From positions 1 to 38,474 of the forward strand of contig JAHDDS010000017.1 in NCBI GenBank assembly GCA_020629235.1: a DNA stretch of 38,474 nucleotides, given 5' to 3'. Positions 9,543 to 17,789 of the stretch are shown here, piece after piece. The position numbers and the translations under genes are program-made. The notes below the pieces were generated by a model. That model did no database searches. It worked only from the letters and a program-made list of their open reading frames with translations, and was not told where the DNA came from. The stretch's first letter is position 1, and each line of letters starts with the position of its first letter. This DNA comes from Planktomarina sp. Its GTDB lineage: Bacteria > Pseudomonadota > Alphaproteobacteria > Rhodobacterales > Rhodobacteraceae.

Positions 9543-9557
9543 TTAATCGGCGATTAA
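9543..9557. promoter_or_regulatory. Perfect palindrome, candidate LysR-type operator
   Basis: The sequence TTAATCG-G-CGATTAA is a perfect 7+1+7 inverted repeat. It contains a T-N11-A pair (9544 and 9556), the core spacing of LysR-box sites. Its inner edge is 43 bp upstream of the first start codon of the operon that encodes a LysR regulator. Binding is inferred from geometry and position only. The rest of 9501-9728 holds no gene that I can support. Confidence 0.5.
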
Positions 9558-9728
9558 TGTCAGCGGGCCAATGGGCAGCAAAGGCCGCGAATGGGCCGAA
9601 TTTCTTCCCACTGCAGGCTTTTTTGTTACAAATATGTCGCAATTTCTTAAACGAACCCAGCATCTTGGGGTTCGCGGCCAACCACCCACGACATGCTGCG
9701 CCCCCCAAGACAGGAACGCAGGGCCGCG

Positions 9729-11231
9729 TCAGGTGCTGGGGAAGCGCAGTTTTTCCGCCACCACGGTCCAATCCATGTGGTTGCGCACGTACTGGTGGGC
9801 CGCGTCCGAAGGTGGGTTATAGTCCCAGTGTTCAGACGCCCCCGCCTGCATCGCTGCATTCAACGCAAATCGGGTCTTCTGGGACGCCATGACCGTATCG
9901 CGCAGCGCCTTGGTGTCCCAGCGGGTTTGCACCTCGGCCGCGAAGTCTTGGACCCGGTCGGCGTGGGCAGGATCTGCTGCCAGGTTCGTGGTTTCAAACG
10001 GGTCGGTCACCACATTGTAAAGCTGGGCCGGGTCGCTGTCGCAGTGGATGTATTTGAAGTCCCCGCGCCGGATCATGAACACGGGGTGGCCGGTCATTTC
10101 CGCGCAGTATTCGCCGATGGCGTCGCCCCGTTGATCGGTGCCGCCTGCAGCCACCGGCATCAACGACCGCCCGTCCACAGGCGTGCCAAACATCGTGTCG
10201 TCGCCGCCTGCGATGTCCACCATGGTGGGCAGCATATCCACCAGTGAACAAACGCTGGGGGTGGTGCCCTGCTGAACGCCAGGCCCAGCCATGATCAGCG
10301 GCACACGGGCGGAATGTTCAAAGAAGTTCATTTTATACCACAGGCCTTTTTCCCCCAGCATGTCGCCGTGGTCGGCCGTGATGATGATGACGGTGTTGTC
10401 CAGTTCGCCCATCTCTTCCACCGTTTTGACCAGGGCGCCCACTTTGCTGTCGAAATAGCTGACGTTGGCATAGTACGCCCGCCGCGCCGTGCGAATTTCG
10501 TCTTCGGTCAAGGGTTTTGTGAAGGCTTCGATCCCTTCCAGCACACGCTGGCCAAACGGGTCCTGGGCATAGTCTGGGTGCACTGGCATATCGATGTCTG
10601 CGTCTTCGTAAAGGTTCCACCATTCTGGGCGCGCCACATAGGGATCGTGGGGGTGGATGAAACTGGCCACCATGCACCAGGGTTTGGTCTTGTCGCGGGC
10701 ATAGTCAAACAGACGGCGGCGGGCGGCAAATTCCACTTCATCGTCATAGTCGATCTGGAAGGTGGCCATGGCTTCGCCGCTTTCCTTTACGGTCTGCATG
10801 TTGTGATACCACTTGTCGATCCGGTCCCCTGCGTTTTCCCAATCCGGCGTCCAGGCAAAGTCAGACGGATAGATGTCGGTGGTCACCCGGTCTTCGAACC
10901 CGTGCATTTGATCTGGTCCGACAAAATGCATCTTGCCCGACAGACAGGTGCTGTACCCCAAGGATTTCAGATAGTGGGCAAACGTCGGGATGGATGCCGG
11001 AAATTCGCTGGCGTTGTCATAGGCCCCGATGCGCGAAATATGCTGGCCCGACATGAACGAAAACCGCGACGGCGCGCACAGCGGGGAATTGCAGTATGCC
11101 GCATCAAACCGCATGCCCCGCGCAGCCAAAGCATCGATGTTTGGGGTCTTCACCACCGGGTGGCCGTAGGCCGCGGTGAAGTGCGGTGCCAATTGATCGG
11201 CCATGATCAGCAGAATGTTCGGGGATGCCAT
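9729..11231 (-). CDS. betC: Choline-sulfatase
   Basis: Hydrolyses choline-O-sulfate to choline and sulfate in the cytoplasm, feeding glycine betaine synthesis or use of choline as nutrient. The 500 residues fit the family. The N-terminal SPNILLIMADQ supplies the metal-binding aspartate. The formylglycine signature CAPSR is at 52-56 (C52 is the modified residue). IITADHGDMLGEKGLWYKMNF is the conserved late metal site. The C-terminus (WDYNPPSDAAHQYVRNHMD) is the choline-sulfatase-specific extension that separates BetC from other sulfatases. Nineteen extra in-frame residues upstream were rejected because the ATG at 11231 has AAGGAA five bases before it. No betA, betB or choline transporter is present in the window. 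Confidence 0.93.
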   Translation of the reverse strand: MASPNILLIMADQLAPHFTAAYGHPVVKTPNIDALAARGMRFDAAYCNSPLCAPSRFSFMSGQHISRIGAYDNASEFPASIPTFAHYLKSLGYSTCLSGKMHFVGPDQMHGFEDRVTTDIYPSDFAWTPDWENAGDRIDKWYHNMQTVKESGEAMATFQIDYDDEVEFAARRRLFDYARDKTKPWCMVASFIHPHDPYVARPEWWNLYEDADIDMPVHPDYAQDPFGQRVLEGIEAFTKPLTEDEIRTARRAYYANVSYFDSKVGALVKTVEEMGELDNTVIIITADHGDMLGEKGLWYKMNFFEHSARVPLIMAGPGVQQGTTPSVCSLVDMLPTMVDIAGGDDTMFGTPVDGRSLMPVAAGGTDQRGDAIGEYCAEMTGHPVFMIRRGDFKYIHCDSDPAQLYNVVTDPFETTNLAADPAHADRVQDFAAEVQTRWDTKALRDTVMASQKTRFALNAAMQAGASEHWDYNPPSDAAHQYVRNHMDWTVVAEKLRFPST

Positions 11232-11330
11232 CGGGGTTCCTTTGCGCAGGGGTGTGACACCCGTCTGCCCCAACACGACGACGGGCAACCGTTCAGGCGC
11301 GTCAAATTTCCGCCAAGATGCGAAGCGCGG

Positions 11331-12041
11331 TTATCCTTCGCGCACGGCTTCGATGGCGGCCAGCATTTGATCTTCGGTCATGAAGCCGGGGCTGATCTGC
11401 CCCCCCACGATGAACGCAGGCGTGCCGGTAAAGCCCAAGGACCGCGCCAGGCTGTTGCTTTCGTCGATGTGCGCTTCGACGGTCACAGATGTCATGTCTG
11501 CCATCAAACGGTCCACATCCAAGCCCAGATCGGCGGCCAACTGGCGCACGGTGGCTTCGCTTGCACGGCCTGCCCCGGTCATCAAGCCCCAATGGAATTC
11601 TTCGTATTTGCCTTGGTTGCGGGCGGCCAAAGCGGCGCGGGCGGCGAACACGCTTGCCTCGCCCAGGATTGGCCATTCGCGCATGATCACCCGGACGCCC
11701 GGGTCTTTTTCAAGGATGGCTTGCAGCACAGGGCCGGACCGGCGGCAGAAACCGCAGTTGTAGTCAAAGAATTCCACGATGGTGACGTCGCCATCGGGAT
11801 TGCCCAAGACCGGGGCGGTGTTGTCCGCTTCCAGGCTGGACAGAATTTGTTCGGCATTTGCGTTCTGTTCTGCGCGTTCGCGCTGTTCCAAGATTGCGAC
11901 CGCTTCCAAAATGATCTGCGGATTTTCCAGGATCGCTTCCAGCGCCAGGTCTTTAACTTCCTGATCTGTGCGTTCGGGTTCGTGGGCCCCGGCGGAAACC
12001 GCTGCCAGCCCAAATACCAATGCCAAAACAAATCCGCGCAT
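11331..12041 (-). CDS. Periplasmic DsbA-family thiol-disulfide oxidoreductase
   Basis: A 236-residue secreted thioredoxin-fold protein. A signal peptide is seen at residues 1-19 (MRGFVLALVFGLAAVSAGAH). A helical N-terminal segment of about 50 residues recalls the oligomerisation region of ScsC/Com1-like DsbA proteins. The active site is CGFC (C96-C99) in FFDYNCGFC, and the cis-proline loop is GFTGTPAFIVGG. It acts in the periplasm on disulfides, as an oxidase or isomerase; the extended N-terminus and CGFC sequence make ScsC-like isomerase activity possible but unproven. A second ATG at 12056 exists; 12041 was chosen for its AAAGGA Shine-Dalgarno. It lies upstream of betC on the same strand with about 100 bp between, so co-transcription is uncertain. 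Confidence 0.9.
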   Translation of the reverse strand: MRGFVLALVFGLAAVSAGAHEPERTDQEVKDLALEAILENPQIILEAVAILEQRERAEQNANAEQILSSLEADNTAPVLGNPDGDVTIVEFFDYNCGFCRRSGPVLQAILEKDPGVRVIMREWPILGEASVFAARAALAARNQGKYEEFHWGLMTGAGRASEATVRQLAADLGLDVDRLMADMTSVTVEAHIDESNSLARSLGFTGTPAFIVGGQISPGFMTEDQMLAAIEAVREG

Positions 12042-12266
12042 CCGCTGTCCTTTCATGTCGCGCCATCACATTTGCCTGATCCCGCGGCTGGTGGCCAGCA
12101 ATCTGTCGCATTGCCCCCTCACATTCTTGTGCACCCGCCAGATCGCAAGGGCCATCGGGGCAAATTCGTTGACATTGCGACCATTCCTTTGCACCCGGGG
12201 GCATAAAGAGTTTTTTGGTACCTGCCGCTGACCAATATAAAGACCACACAAGAGGCCCGCCGAACA

Positions 12267-13301
12267 TTGCCCCGCTGCAGCGTCATTATCCCCTATATGG
12301 ACCGCATCGACCTTCTGCGGTGGACCTTGCGGTCCTTGGCCCGCCAAACCACCGATATTTCTTTTGAAGTCCTGGTGGTGGACGACGGGTCAGAAGTGGC
12401 GCCAGAAACCATGTTAGACGCGCAGGATTTGCCCGCCAATTTCGAAGTCCTTCACCAGGACAATCGGGGCAGTGCGGCCGCGCGCAACACAGGATGGTTG
12501 CACGCCAAAGGGGACATCGTAATCTTTCTGGATTGCGACCAGATCACCAAACCGGATTTCATCGAACAGCACTGCGCCTTGTTTGATGCGGTGGACCAGC
12601 CGATCTTGCAAATCGCCACGCGGCGCAATTTGCACAAGGACGCCAAAATTGATTTGGACCGCATGGGGGACTTGGCGTTTGTGCGCGACGAACGGATGCA
12701 CTTTTTCCGCAACACGTCGTTCAATATGACCAATCTGGAAAGCAGTTGGCATCACTGCTTTTCCCACAACATTTCCACCCAACGGGAAAATCTGATCCGC
12801 CACGGTGGGTTTGACACGGGTTTCAAAGGCTGGGGGTTTGAAGACTGTGAAATCGGATACAAGTTTGAACGCGCCGGCGTGCCTTTGGTGATCACCCCGG
12901 GGCCCTTGACGTTCCACCAGTTTCACGAACAACGGATGACCCCTGCGAAATTCAAAAAGTGGCGCGCGAATTTGGACCACTTCATGGCCAAGCACCCCAC
13001 GCCCGAGGTGAACGCCCAGATGGTCTTGGTGGGTCCCACGGACCCCGACAACCACACATCCGCCCGCTGGCACATCGCGTTGATGCAGTTGGAACATATC
13101 CTGCGCTTGGCCCAAAACAGGCGTCTGGCTGAAGACATCACCTTGCGGCAAAAATTTTCATCCCACAGCGAATTGGAAAAACTGGCACTGTCGGACGACG
13201 TGTACACCACCATGGCCTTGGTGGACCGCCGCGACACAGCCCTGGTGGGACGCGCGCAGTTGGACCCGAACCTGAAGGAAGTCCGTCTCTTTTTTGCATG
13301 A
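12267..13301 (+). CDS. Glycosyltransferase family 2 protein
   Basis: A 344-residue GT-A fold glycosyltransferase that would move a sugar from a nucleotide donor to an unknown acceptor. The first strand CSVIIPY, then EVLVVDDGS, the DxD-type DCD at 89-91 and a galactosyltransferase-like segment GWGFEDCEIGYKFERAG near 195 define the fold. The C-terminal 100 residues are helical and unrecognised. The start is a TTG at 12267: the first ATG in frame (12297) would delete strand one, so the TTG is preferred although its Shine-Dalgarno (AGAGG, 11 bases away) is weak. The gene stands alone, between a divergent dsbA-like gene and a tRNA on the opposite strand. The acceptor (surface polysaccharide, lipid or protein) cannot be told. 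Confidence 0.87.
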   Translation: MPRCSVIIPYMDRIDLLRWTLRSLARQTTDISFEVLVVDDGSEVAPETMLDAQDLPANFEVLHQDNRGSAAARNTGWLHAKGDIVIFLDCDQITKPDFIEQHCALFDAVDQPILQIATRRNLHKDAKIDLDRMGDLAFVRDERMHFFRNTSFNMTNLESSWHHCFSHNISTQRENLIRHGGFDTGFKGWGFEDCEIGYKFERAGVPLVITPGPLTFHQFHEQRMTPAKFKKWRANLDHFMAKHPTPEVNAQMVLVGPTDPDNHTSARWHIALMQLEHILRLAQNRRLAEDITLRQKFSSHSELEKLALSDDVYTTMALVDRRDTALVGRAQLDPNLKEVRLFFA

Positions 13302-13324
13302 AAAGCCATGGCGATGGGGGGATT

Positions 13325-13401
13325 TGGTGGCGCTACAGGGACTCGAACCCCGGACACAAGGATTATGATTCCTCTGCTCTAACCAACTGAGCTATAGCGC
13401 C
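13325..13401 (-). tRNA. tRNA-Met (CAT anticodon, elongator)
   Basis: A complete 77-base cloverleaf including encoded CCA (13325-13327). The acceptor stem is GGCGCTA/TAGCGCC, discriminator A. The D arm is GCTC..GAGC, the anticodon stem GAGGA/TCCTT holds the seven-base loop ATCATAA with anticodon CAT, and the T arm carries GGTTCGAGTCC. A normal G1-C72 pair and the absence of the GGG/CCC anticodon stem rule out initiator tRNA. Elongator Met is preferred over the lysidine-modified Ile-CAT tRNA by overall likeness to alphaproteobacterial tRNA-Met; that choice is less certain than the gene itself. Confidence 0.93.
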
Positions 13402-13488
13402 ACTGGAGGCGTGACATAGGCAGGACCGCCCATCCCGTCAAGCAGAATCCCCGTTGCTTTTTGCCCAACCATTGCCCAAGCGTAAATC

Positions 13489-14907
13489 ATGGAAATTATC
13501 GCACAGCTTCACTCTATCTTGGGCCAATCCCACGTCCTGACCGGGGCCGACGCAGCACCTTGGTCGCGCGATTGGACGGGGGTTTATGCTTGGACGCCCC
13601 TGGCCGTGGCCCGTCCCAACACCACGCAACAGGTGGCCGCCACAATCAAAGCCTGCGCGGCCGCGGGCATTGCCGTTGTCCCCGTAGGCGGGAACACGGG
13701 CTTGACCGGGGCCACCCAAGCGCAAGATGCCGTGATGATCAGCCTGGACCGGATGAACGCGATTTCTGTGAACGCCGACAGCATGGTGGCCACCGTCCAA
13801 GCGGGCGCGATTTTGCAAAACATCCACGCCGCAGCGGACGATTGCGACCTGATCTTTCCCCTGTTGTTTGGCGCAAGGGGGTCGGCCATGATCGGCGGCA
13901 ACCTGTCCACCAACGCGGGCGGGTCCAATGTTGTGCGATATGGCAACACGCGGGATCTGTGCTTGGGATTGGAAGTTGTCTTGCCCGACGGCAGCGTGAT
14001 GGACGTGATGTCCGCACTGCACAAAGACAACAGCGGGTTGAATTTGAAACACCTGTTCATCGGCGCGGAAGGCACGTTGGGCATCATCACCGCGGCGACG
14101 TTGAAACTGTTTCCCAAACCCTTGGCCTATGCCACCGCGATGATCGGGTTGCGGGACCTGAATGCCGCCCTGCCCTTGCTGAACCGCTTGCAGCGCGAAA
14201 CCGGCGGCGGGGTGGAAGCGTTCGAATTCATGCCGCGCCGCTATATCGAACGCCACATTGCCAAAACCGAAGACGGGGCGGAACCGTTTGACCAGCCCCA
14301 CGCCGTGAACATCCTGGTGGAAATCGCCACCACGCGGGCCACCGATTTGGACCCTGACGCCCAAGGCACGCCCAAACTGACGGCCATTTTGGAAAGCGCG
14401 TTGGCGGACATGATAGACGCCGACGCCGCCCAGGACGCCGTGATTGCCCAGAACGAATCCCAACGGCGCGCCATGTGGACCCGCCGCGAACAGGCGGCAG
14501 AAATCACCTTGGGGGAAAAAACATCTGTCGATACGGATGTGGCTGTGGCTTTGGACGACGTGCCGCGCTTTTTGGACCAGGTGTCGCCCCTTGTGACGGG
14601 CATCGATCCGGGCGGGCAAGAATTTTACATCGCGCATTTGGGGGACGGGAATTTGCACTATACCTATTTCGCCACCACCGACGACCCGGCTGTACAGTCC
14701 GCCCTGATGGAGGCGATCGAAAGCGTGGTGATGGACCTGGGCGGCAGCTTTTCCGCCGAACACGGCATCGGCACGTCCAAGCTGGCGTCCATGGCCCGGC
14801 GCAAAGACCCTGTGGCGCTTGGGGTGATGAAACAGGTCAAAGCCGCATTGGATCCGCAAAACATCATGAACCCTGGCAAAGTCTTCCCGGACCACGCGGG
14901 TGGCTGA
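13489..14907 (+). CDS. FAD-binding D-2-hydroxyacid dehydrogenase (GlcD/D2HGDH-like)
   Basis: A 472-residue flavoprotein of the FAD_binding_4/FAD-oxidase_C class that oxidises a D-2-hydroxyacid (D-lactate, D-2-hydroxyglutarate or similar). The PCMH-type FAD site is seen in VPVGGNTGLTGATQ (about 65-78), GSAMIGGNLSTNAGG (about 131-145), RYGNTRDLCLGLEVVLPDG and GAEGTLGIIT. The C-terminal substrate domain has the metal-binding HLGDGNLHY and EHGIG motifs and ends with LDPQNIMNPGKVF. The ATG at 13489 has a poor Shine-Dalgarno but fits the fold. Its stop overlaps the GTG start of the next gene by 8 bp, so the two are coupled. Which acid is used cannot be read from the sequence. Confidence 0.92.
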   Translation: MEIIAQLHSILGQSHVLTGADAAPWSRDWTGVYAWTPLAVARPNTTQQVAATIKACAAAGIAVVPVGGNTGLTGATQAQDAVMISLDRMNAISVNADSMVATVQAGAILQNIHAAADDCDLIFPLLFGARGSAMIGGNLSTNAGGSNVVRYGNTRDLCLGLEVVLPDGSVMDVMSALHKDNSGLNLKHLFIGAEGTLGIITAATLKLFPKPLAYATAMIGLRDLNAALPLLNRLQRETGGGVEAFEFMPRRYIERHIAKTEDGAEPFDQPHAVNILVEIATTRATDLDPDAQGTPKLTAILESALADMIDADAAQDAVIAQNESQRRAMWTRREQAAEITLGEKTSVDTDVAVALDDVPRFLDQVSPLVTGIDPGGQEFYIAHLGDGNLHYTYFATTDDPAVQSALMEAIESVVMDLGGSFSAEHGIGTSKLASMARRKDPVALGVMKQVKAALDPQNIMNPGKVFPDHAGG

Positions 14908-15979
14908 CGCGGACAACATCTTTTTGGTGGCCCCCCCGGGGTTGGAAGCCTTTTTGTTGGCCGAAGTGCAGGACCTGGGCTTTGCAGGCGCGCGTCAAGA
15001 CAAGGGCGGCGTCACCATCACTGGGGACTTGGGCACAGTGGCGCGCGCAAACCACCTGGTGCGCGGGGCCACGCGGGTGTTGTTGCGGGTGGCCAGCTTT
15101 CGGGTGATGCATCTGGCCCAATTGGACAAACGCGCGCGCAAAGTGGCCTGGGGCGACTGGTTGCGCGCGGATGTGCCCGTGACGGTGGAAACGGTGTGCC
15201 GGAAATCAAAAATCTATCATTCCAAAGCCGCCAGCCAGCGCATTTCGCGCGCCATCACGGACACCTGCGGCGCGCCGGTCCAAGCGGGCCAGACCTTGAC
15301 GATCAAAGCCCGCATCGAAGACGATTTGTGCACCATCAGCATCGACACCACGGGGGCCGCCCTGCACCTGCGGGGGCTGAAAGGCAGCGTGGGCAAAGCA
15401 CCCATCCGCGAAAATCTGGCGGCCTTGTGCCTGCGGGCTGCGGGGTTCACAGGGGCCGAAACCGTGGTGGACCCCATGTGCGGGTCCGGCACCTTTGTGA
15501 TCGAAGCCGCCGAAATGGCCTGCGGGTTGGCGCCTGGACGGGCGCGGTCCTTTGCGTATCAATCCCTGGCCAAAGGCACCGCCCCCCCGCGTCTGCCCCA
15601 AGCGCAAGACACGCCGGCCCGGTTCTTCGGTTTCGACCGGGATGCGGGGGCATTTGCAGGGGCCAACGCCAATGCCAAACAGGCCGGGGTGGACGGGCTG
15701 GTCAGCTTCACCAAACAGCCCATTTCGGACCTGCAACCACCGGACACACCGCCCGGATTGGTGATGGTGAACCCGCCCTACGGCACCCGCGTGGGGGACC
15801 GCAAAACGCTGTTTGCGCTGTACGGCACCTTCGGCAAAGTGATGCGCGACCGGTTCAGCGGGTGGCGCATCGGCATGGTCACATCGGACCCAGGCTTGGC
15901 CAAGTCCACGGGGTTGGATTTTCAAAAGCCCATCTTGTTTGACAACGGCGGCATCACCGTGGGTTTGTACCGCGCCTGA
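14900..15979 (+). CDS. THUMP-domain class I SAM-dependent RNA methyltransferase (RlmL/Trm11-like)
   Basis: A 359-residue RNA guanine/N2-type methyltransferase. The N-terminal signature IFLVAPPGLEAFLLAEVQDLG and following THUMP region (to about 155) bind RNA. The methyltransferase domain has motif I DPMCGSGTF at 191-199 and motif IV NPPYG at 291-295, the pattern for exocyclic-amine methylation. It starts with GTG at 14900 inside the end of the upstream dehydrogenase gene. The target (23S rRNA as for RlmL, or tRNA) is not decidable here. It converges on the SDR gene with only 9 bp between the two stops. Confidence 0.92.
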   Translation: MADADNIFLVAPPGLEAFLLAEVQDLGFAGARQDKGGVTITGDLGTVARANHLVRGATRVLLRVASFRVMHLAQLDKRARKVAWGDWLRADVPVTVETVCRKSKIYHSKAASQRISRAITDTCGAPVQAGQTLTIKARIEDDLCTISIDTTGAALHLRGLKGSVGKAPIRENLAALCLRAAGFTGAETVVDPMCGSGTFVIEAAEMACGLAPGRARSFAYQSLAKGTAPPRLPQAQDTPARFFGFDRDAGAFAGANANAKQAGVDGLVSFTKQPISDLQPPDTPPGLVMVNPPYGTRVGDRKTLFALYGTFGKVMRDRFSGWRIGMVTSDPGLAKSTGLDFQKPILFDNGGITVGLYRA

Positions 15980-15988
15980 CGCCCCCGA

Positions 15989-16795
15989 TCAGTGGGCGGG
16001 GACGGTCACAGGGTCCAACAGGCTGCGGCCCCCGTCCACGGTTAACACCTCGCCCGTGACGAAGGACGAACTGTCGGAACACAAAAACTGCACCGCCTCG
16101 GCCACCTCGGACGGGCCAGCGATGCGGCCTTGCGGGGTTTGGGCGATGATCTGATCTTCGTACGCCGCATCTTCTTCCAGCCGGGCTTCCAGGCTGGCGG
16201 ACATCACCGATCCAAACGACACTGCATTGACCTTGATCCGCTTGGGCGCCAATGCCACCGCCAAGGACCGCGTCATCTGATCCAACGCGGCCGACGCGAT
16301 GGAATAAGCCATCAGTTCCGGGCGGGTGCGCTGCGCCGCGATAGAGCTGAGGTTCACAATCGCCCCAATACATGGGGCATCATCGTCTTTGCCCTGCTTG
16401 ATCATGCGCCGCGCCACCAATTGCGACAGTTGCAAGCTGGCGTGCAGGTTTTGATCCAACATCAACGCAATGCTGTCGTCATCGGGGTCCAGGGGGTCCG
16501 TCATGCGCACTTGGCGCGACGCATTCACCAAAATATCCACCCGGTCAAAGGCATCCAACGTGGCAGACAACAGATTGGCCAAGGTCAGCTTTTCGCGCAA
16601 ATCCCCGGCAAACATGCGCGCAGGCGTGTCATCATCGTCCGTGTCGGTTCCGAATTCCGCCTTCAGCCGGTCTTCATCCATATCCGCGAACATCACATTG
16701 GCCCCTTGGGCCATCAGGTGCCGGGCGATGGCCAGGCCCACGCCATTGGCGGCCCCGGTCACGATGGCGGTTTTCCCCGCGACAGAAAAAGACAT
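15989..16795 (-). CDS. SDR-family protein lacking the catalytic lysine
   Basis: A 268-residue Rossmann-fold protein of the short-chain dehydrogenase/reductase family. The cofactor motif TGAANGVG is at 13-20, the NAG motif reads NAS (91-93), and the serine of the triad is at 150/151 in VNLSS. The tyrosine is Y164, but the usual YxxxK reads YSIAS, so the lysine is replaced by Ser168. The C-terminal VTGEVLTVDGG is normal. I recall close Rhodobacteraceae homologues with the same loss, so it is probably a family trait rather than a local mutation. Catalysis by the standard mechanism is doubtful; a cofactor-binding or modified-enzyme role is possible. An acidic insert (DTDDDD) lies near residue 53. 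Confidence 0.88.
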   Translation of the reverse strand: MSFSVAGKTAIVTGAANGVGLAIARHLMAQGANVMFADMDEDRLKAEFGTDTDDDDTPARMFAGDLREKLTLANLLSATLDAFDRVDILVNASRQVRMTDPLDPDDDSIALMLDQNLHASLQLSQLVARRMIKQGKDDDAPCIGAIVNLSSIAAQRTRPELMAYSIASAALDQMTRSLAVALAPKRIKVNAVSFGSVMSASLEARLEEDAAYEDQIIAQTPQGRIAGPSEVAEAVQFLCSDSSSFVTGEVLTVDGGRSLLDPVTVPAH

Positions 16796-16846
16796 GAACG
16801 CCCTCTCACTTGCGATTCAAGGGCGCAGTATAGGGAGTGTTGAATT

Positions 16847-17785
16847 TCAAAGACAGGCCCGAAGCACTTTGAAACGATTGTCGCCAGGCAGTTCTTGGAC
16901 GGATCGAAATTTCTCTTTCAGATCAGACTCGTACGGAAGGTGCCTGTTGGCCACGAGCCACAGGTTGCCTTTTTTCGTCAAACATCGGGCCGCTGCGGCA
17001 ATAAAAGCCTTGCCCAAGTCAGATGCCGCAGCCCGGCCCACATGAAACGGCGGGTTCATCACAATATCATCGTAGCGCCCCGACCATGTTGTTGCATCCG
17101 CCCAATGAACTGTGGCGCGCGGGTCGTTCAGATTCGCACCACAGCACGCCGCCGCGCGGTGGTCGATTTCCACGCAATCCAGGTGCTGCACCCCCGATTT
17201 GGCCAGGATGTGTTTGGACAGAAATCCCCAACCTGCACCCAAATCTGCCACCCTTGGGCCCAGCTGTTCGGGAAGCCTGTCTGCCAACAGTGCTGATCCG
17301 GGGTCGATCTTTTCCGCTGAAAAGAGGCCCACGTGGGTTTGAAACCCAGGCGCGGGGGACAGTGGGCCTGCCATCCAATCCGACAGATCGCAGGACTGAA
17401 ACCAAAATATCCGCCCATGGGCTTTGGTAATCGTCCCCAACACCCCGCAGCGCGCTTTGATCAACTTGAAATGCGTGTCGATGCCGTCGGTCTTTTGCCC
17501 GTCCACCACCACCAGCGGGGCCGCGGCCGCTGCCTGGGCGATCATATGCTGGGTCCACGCCTTGGACCGCGCGATGCGCACCACTGCACCGTCAAATTCC
17601 GCGTCTGGGATATCCGGTTGGACGGTCCACCCTGCTGCGTCCAGGGCCTTGACCGCCGCCGCGTTGCATTGTTGGGCGACACCCCGAATACCGGCGGCGT
17701 CGAAATCTGGAGCATGGTTCAAGAACACCAGACGTTGGTTTGCGGTCACCGGCAAACCGTCGCGCAACGCCAATCCAAAGCGCAG
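16847..17785 (-). CDS. RsmC/RlmG-like class I SAM methyltransferase
   Basis: A methyltransferase of the 16S/23S rRNA guanine-N2 type. An N-terminal pseudo-domain is followed by a catalytic domain with motif I DLGAGWGF and motif IV NPPFH, the signature of RsmC/RlmG enzymes. The start is unclear because no ATG lies near the family start. The listed start is a CTG at 17785, eight bases after an AAGGA site that sits over the clpS stop codon. A TTG at 17773 would also keep the first strand, and a TTG at 17839 inside clpS would add 18 residues unlike the family. It is coupled to or co-transcribed with clpS. The rRNA target is inferred from family resemblance. Confidence 0.8.
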   Translation of the reverse strand: MRFGLALRDGLPVTANQRLVFLNHAPDFDAAGIRGVAQQCNAAAVKALDAAGWTVQPDIPDAEFDGAVVRIARSKAWTQHMIAQAAAAAPLVVVDGQKTDGIDTHFKLIKARCGVLGTITKAHGRIFWFQSCDLSDWMAGPLSPAPGFQTHVGLFSAEKIDPGSALLADRLPEQLGPRVADLGAGWGFLSKHILAKSGVQHLDCVEIDHRAAACCGANLNDPRATVHWADATTWSGRYDDIVMNPPFHVGRAAASDLGKAFIAAAARCLTKKGNLWLVANRHLPYESDLKEKFRSVQELPGDNRFKVLRACL

Positions 17786-17789
17786 GGGG

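Noticed and set aside
9663-9710. TCTTGGGG/CCCCAAGA 8-bp complementary pair downstream of betC as a terminator
   Set aside because: The loop is over 30 bases and no T-run follows on the minus strand; chance pairing is likely.
10314-12206. 630-codon open frame on the plus strand antisense to betC and the dsbA-like gene
   Set aside because: It mirrors genes with clear motifs and intact domains. Such frames arise because this genome rarely uses TTA, CTA and TCA codons, which leaves the antisense frame without stops. The protein has low-complexity, His/Gly/Phe-rich composition.
13438-14919. 493-codon minus-strand frame opposite the FAD dehydrogenase gene
   Set aside because: Same codon-bias shadow; the plus-strand protein has all flavin-site motifs.
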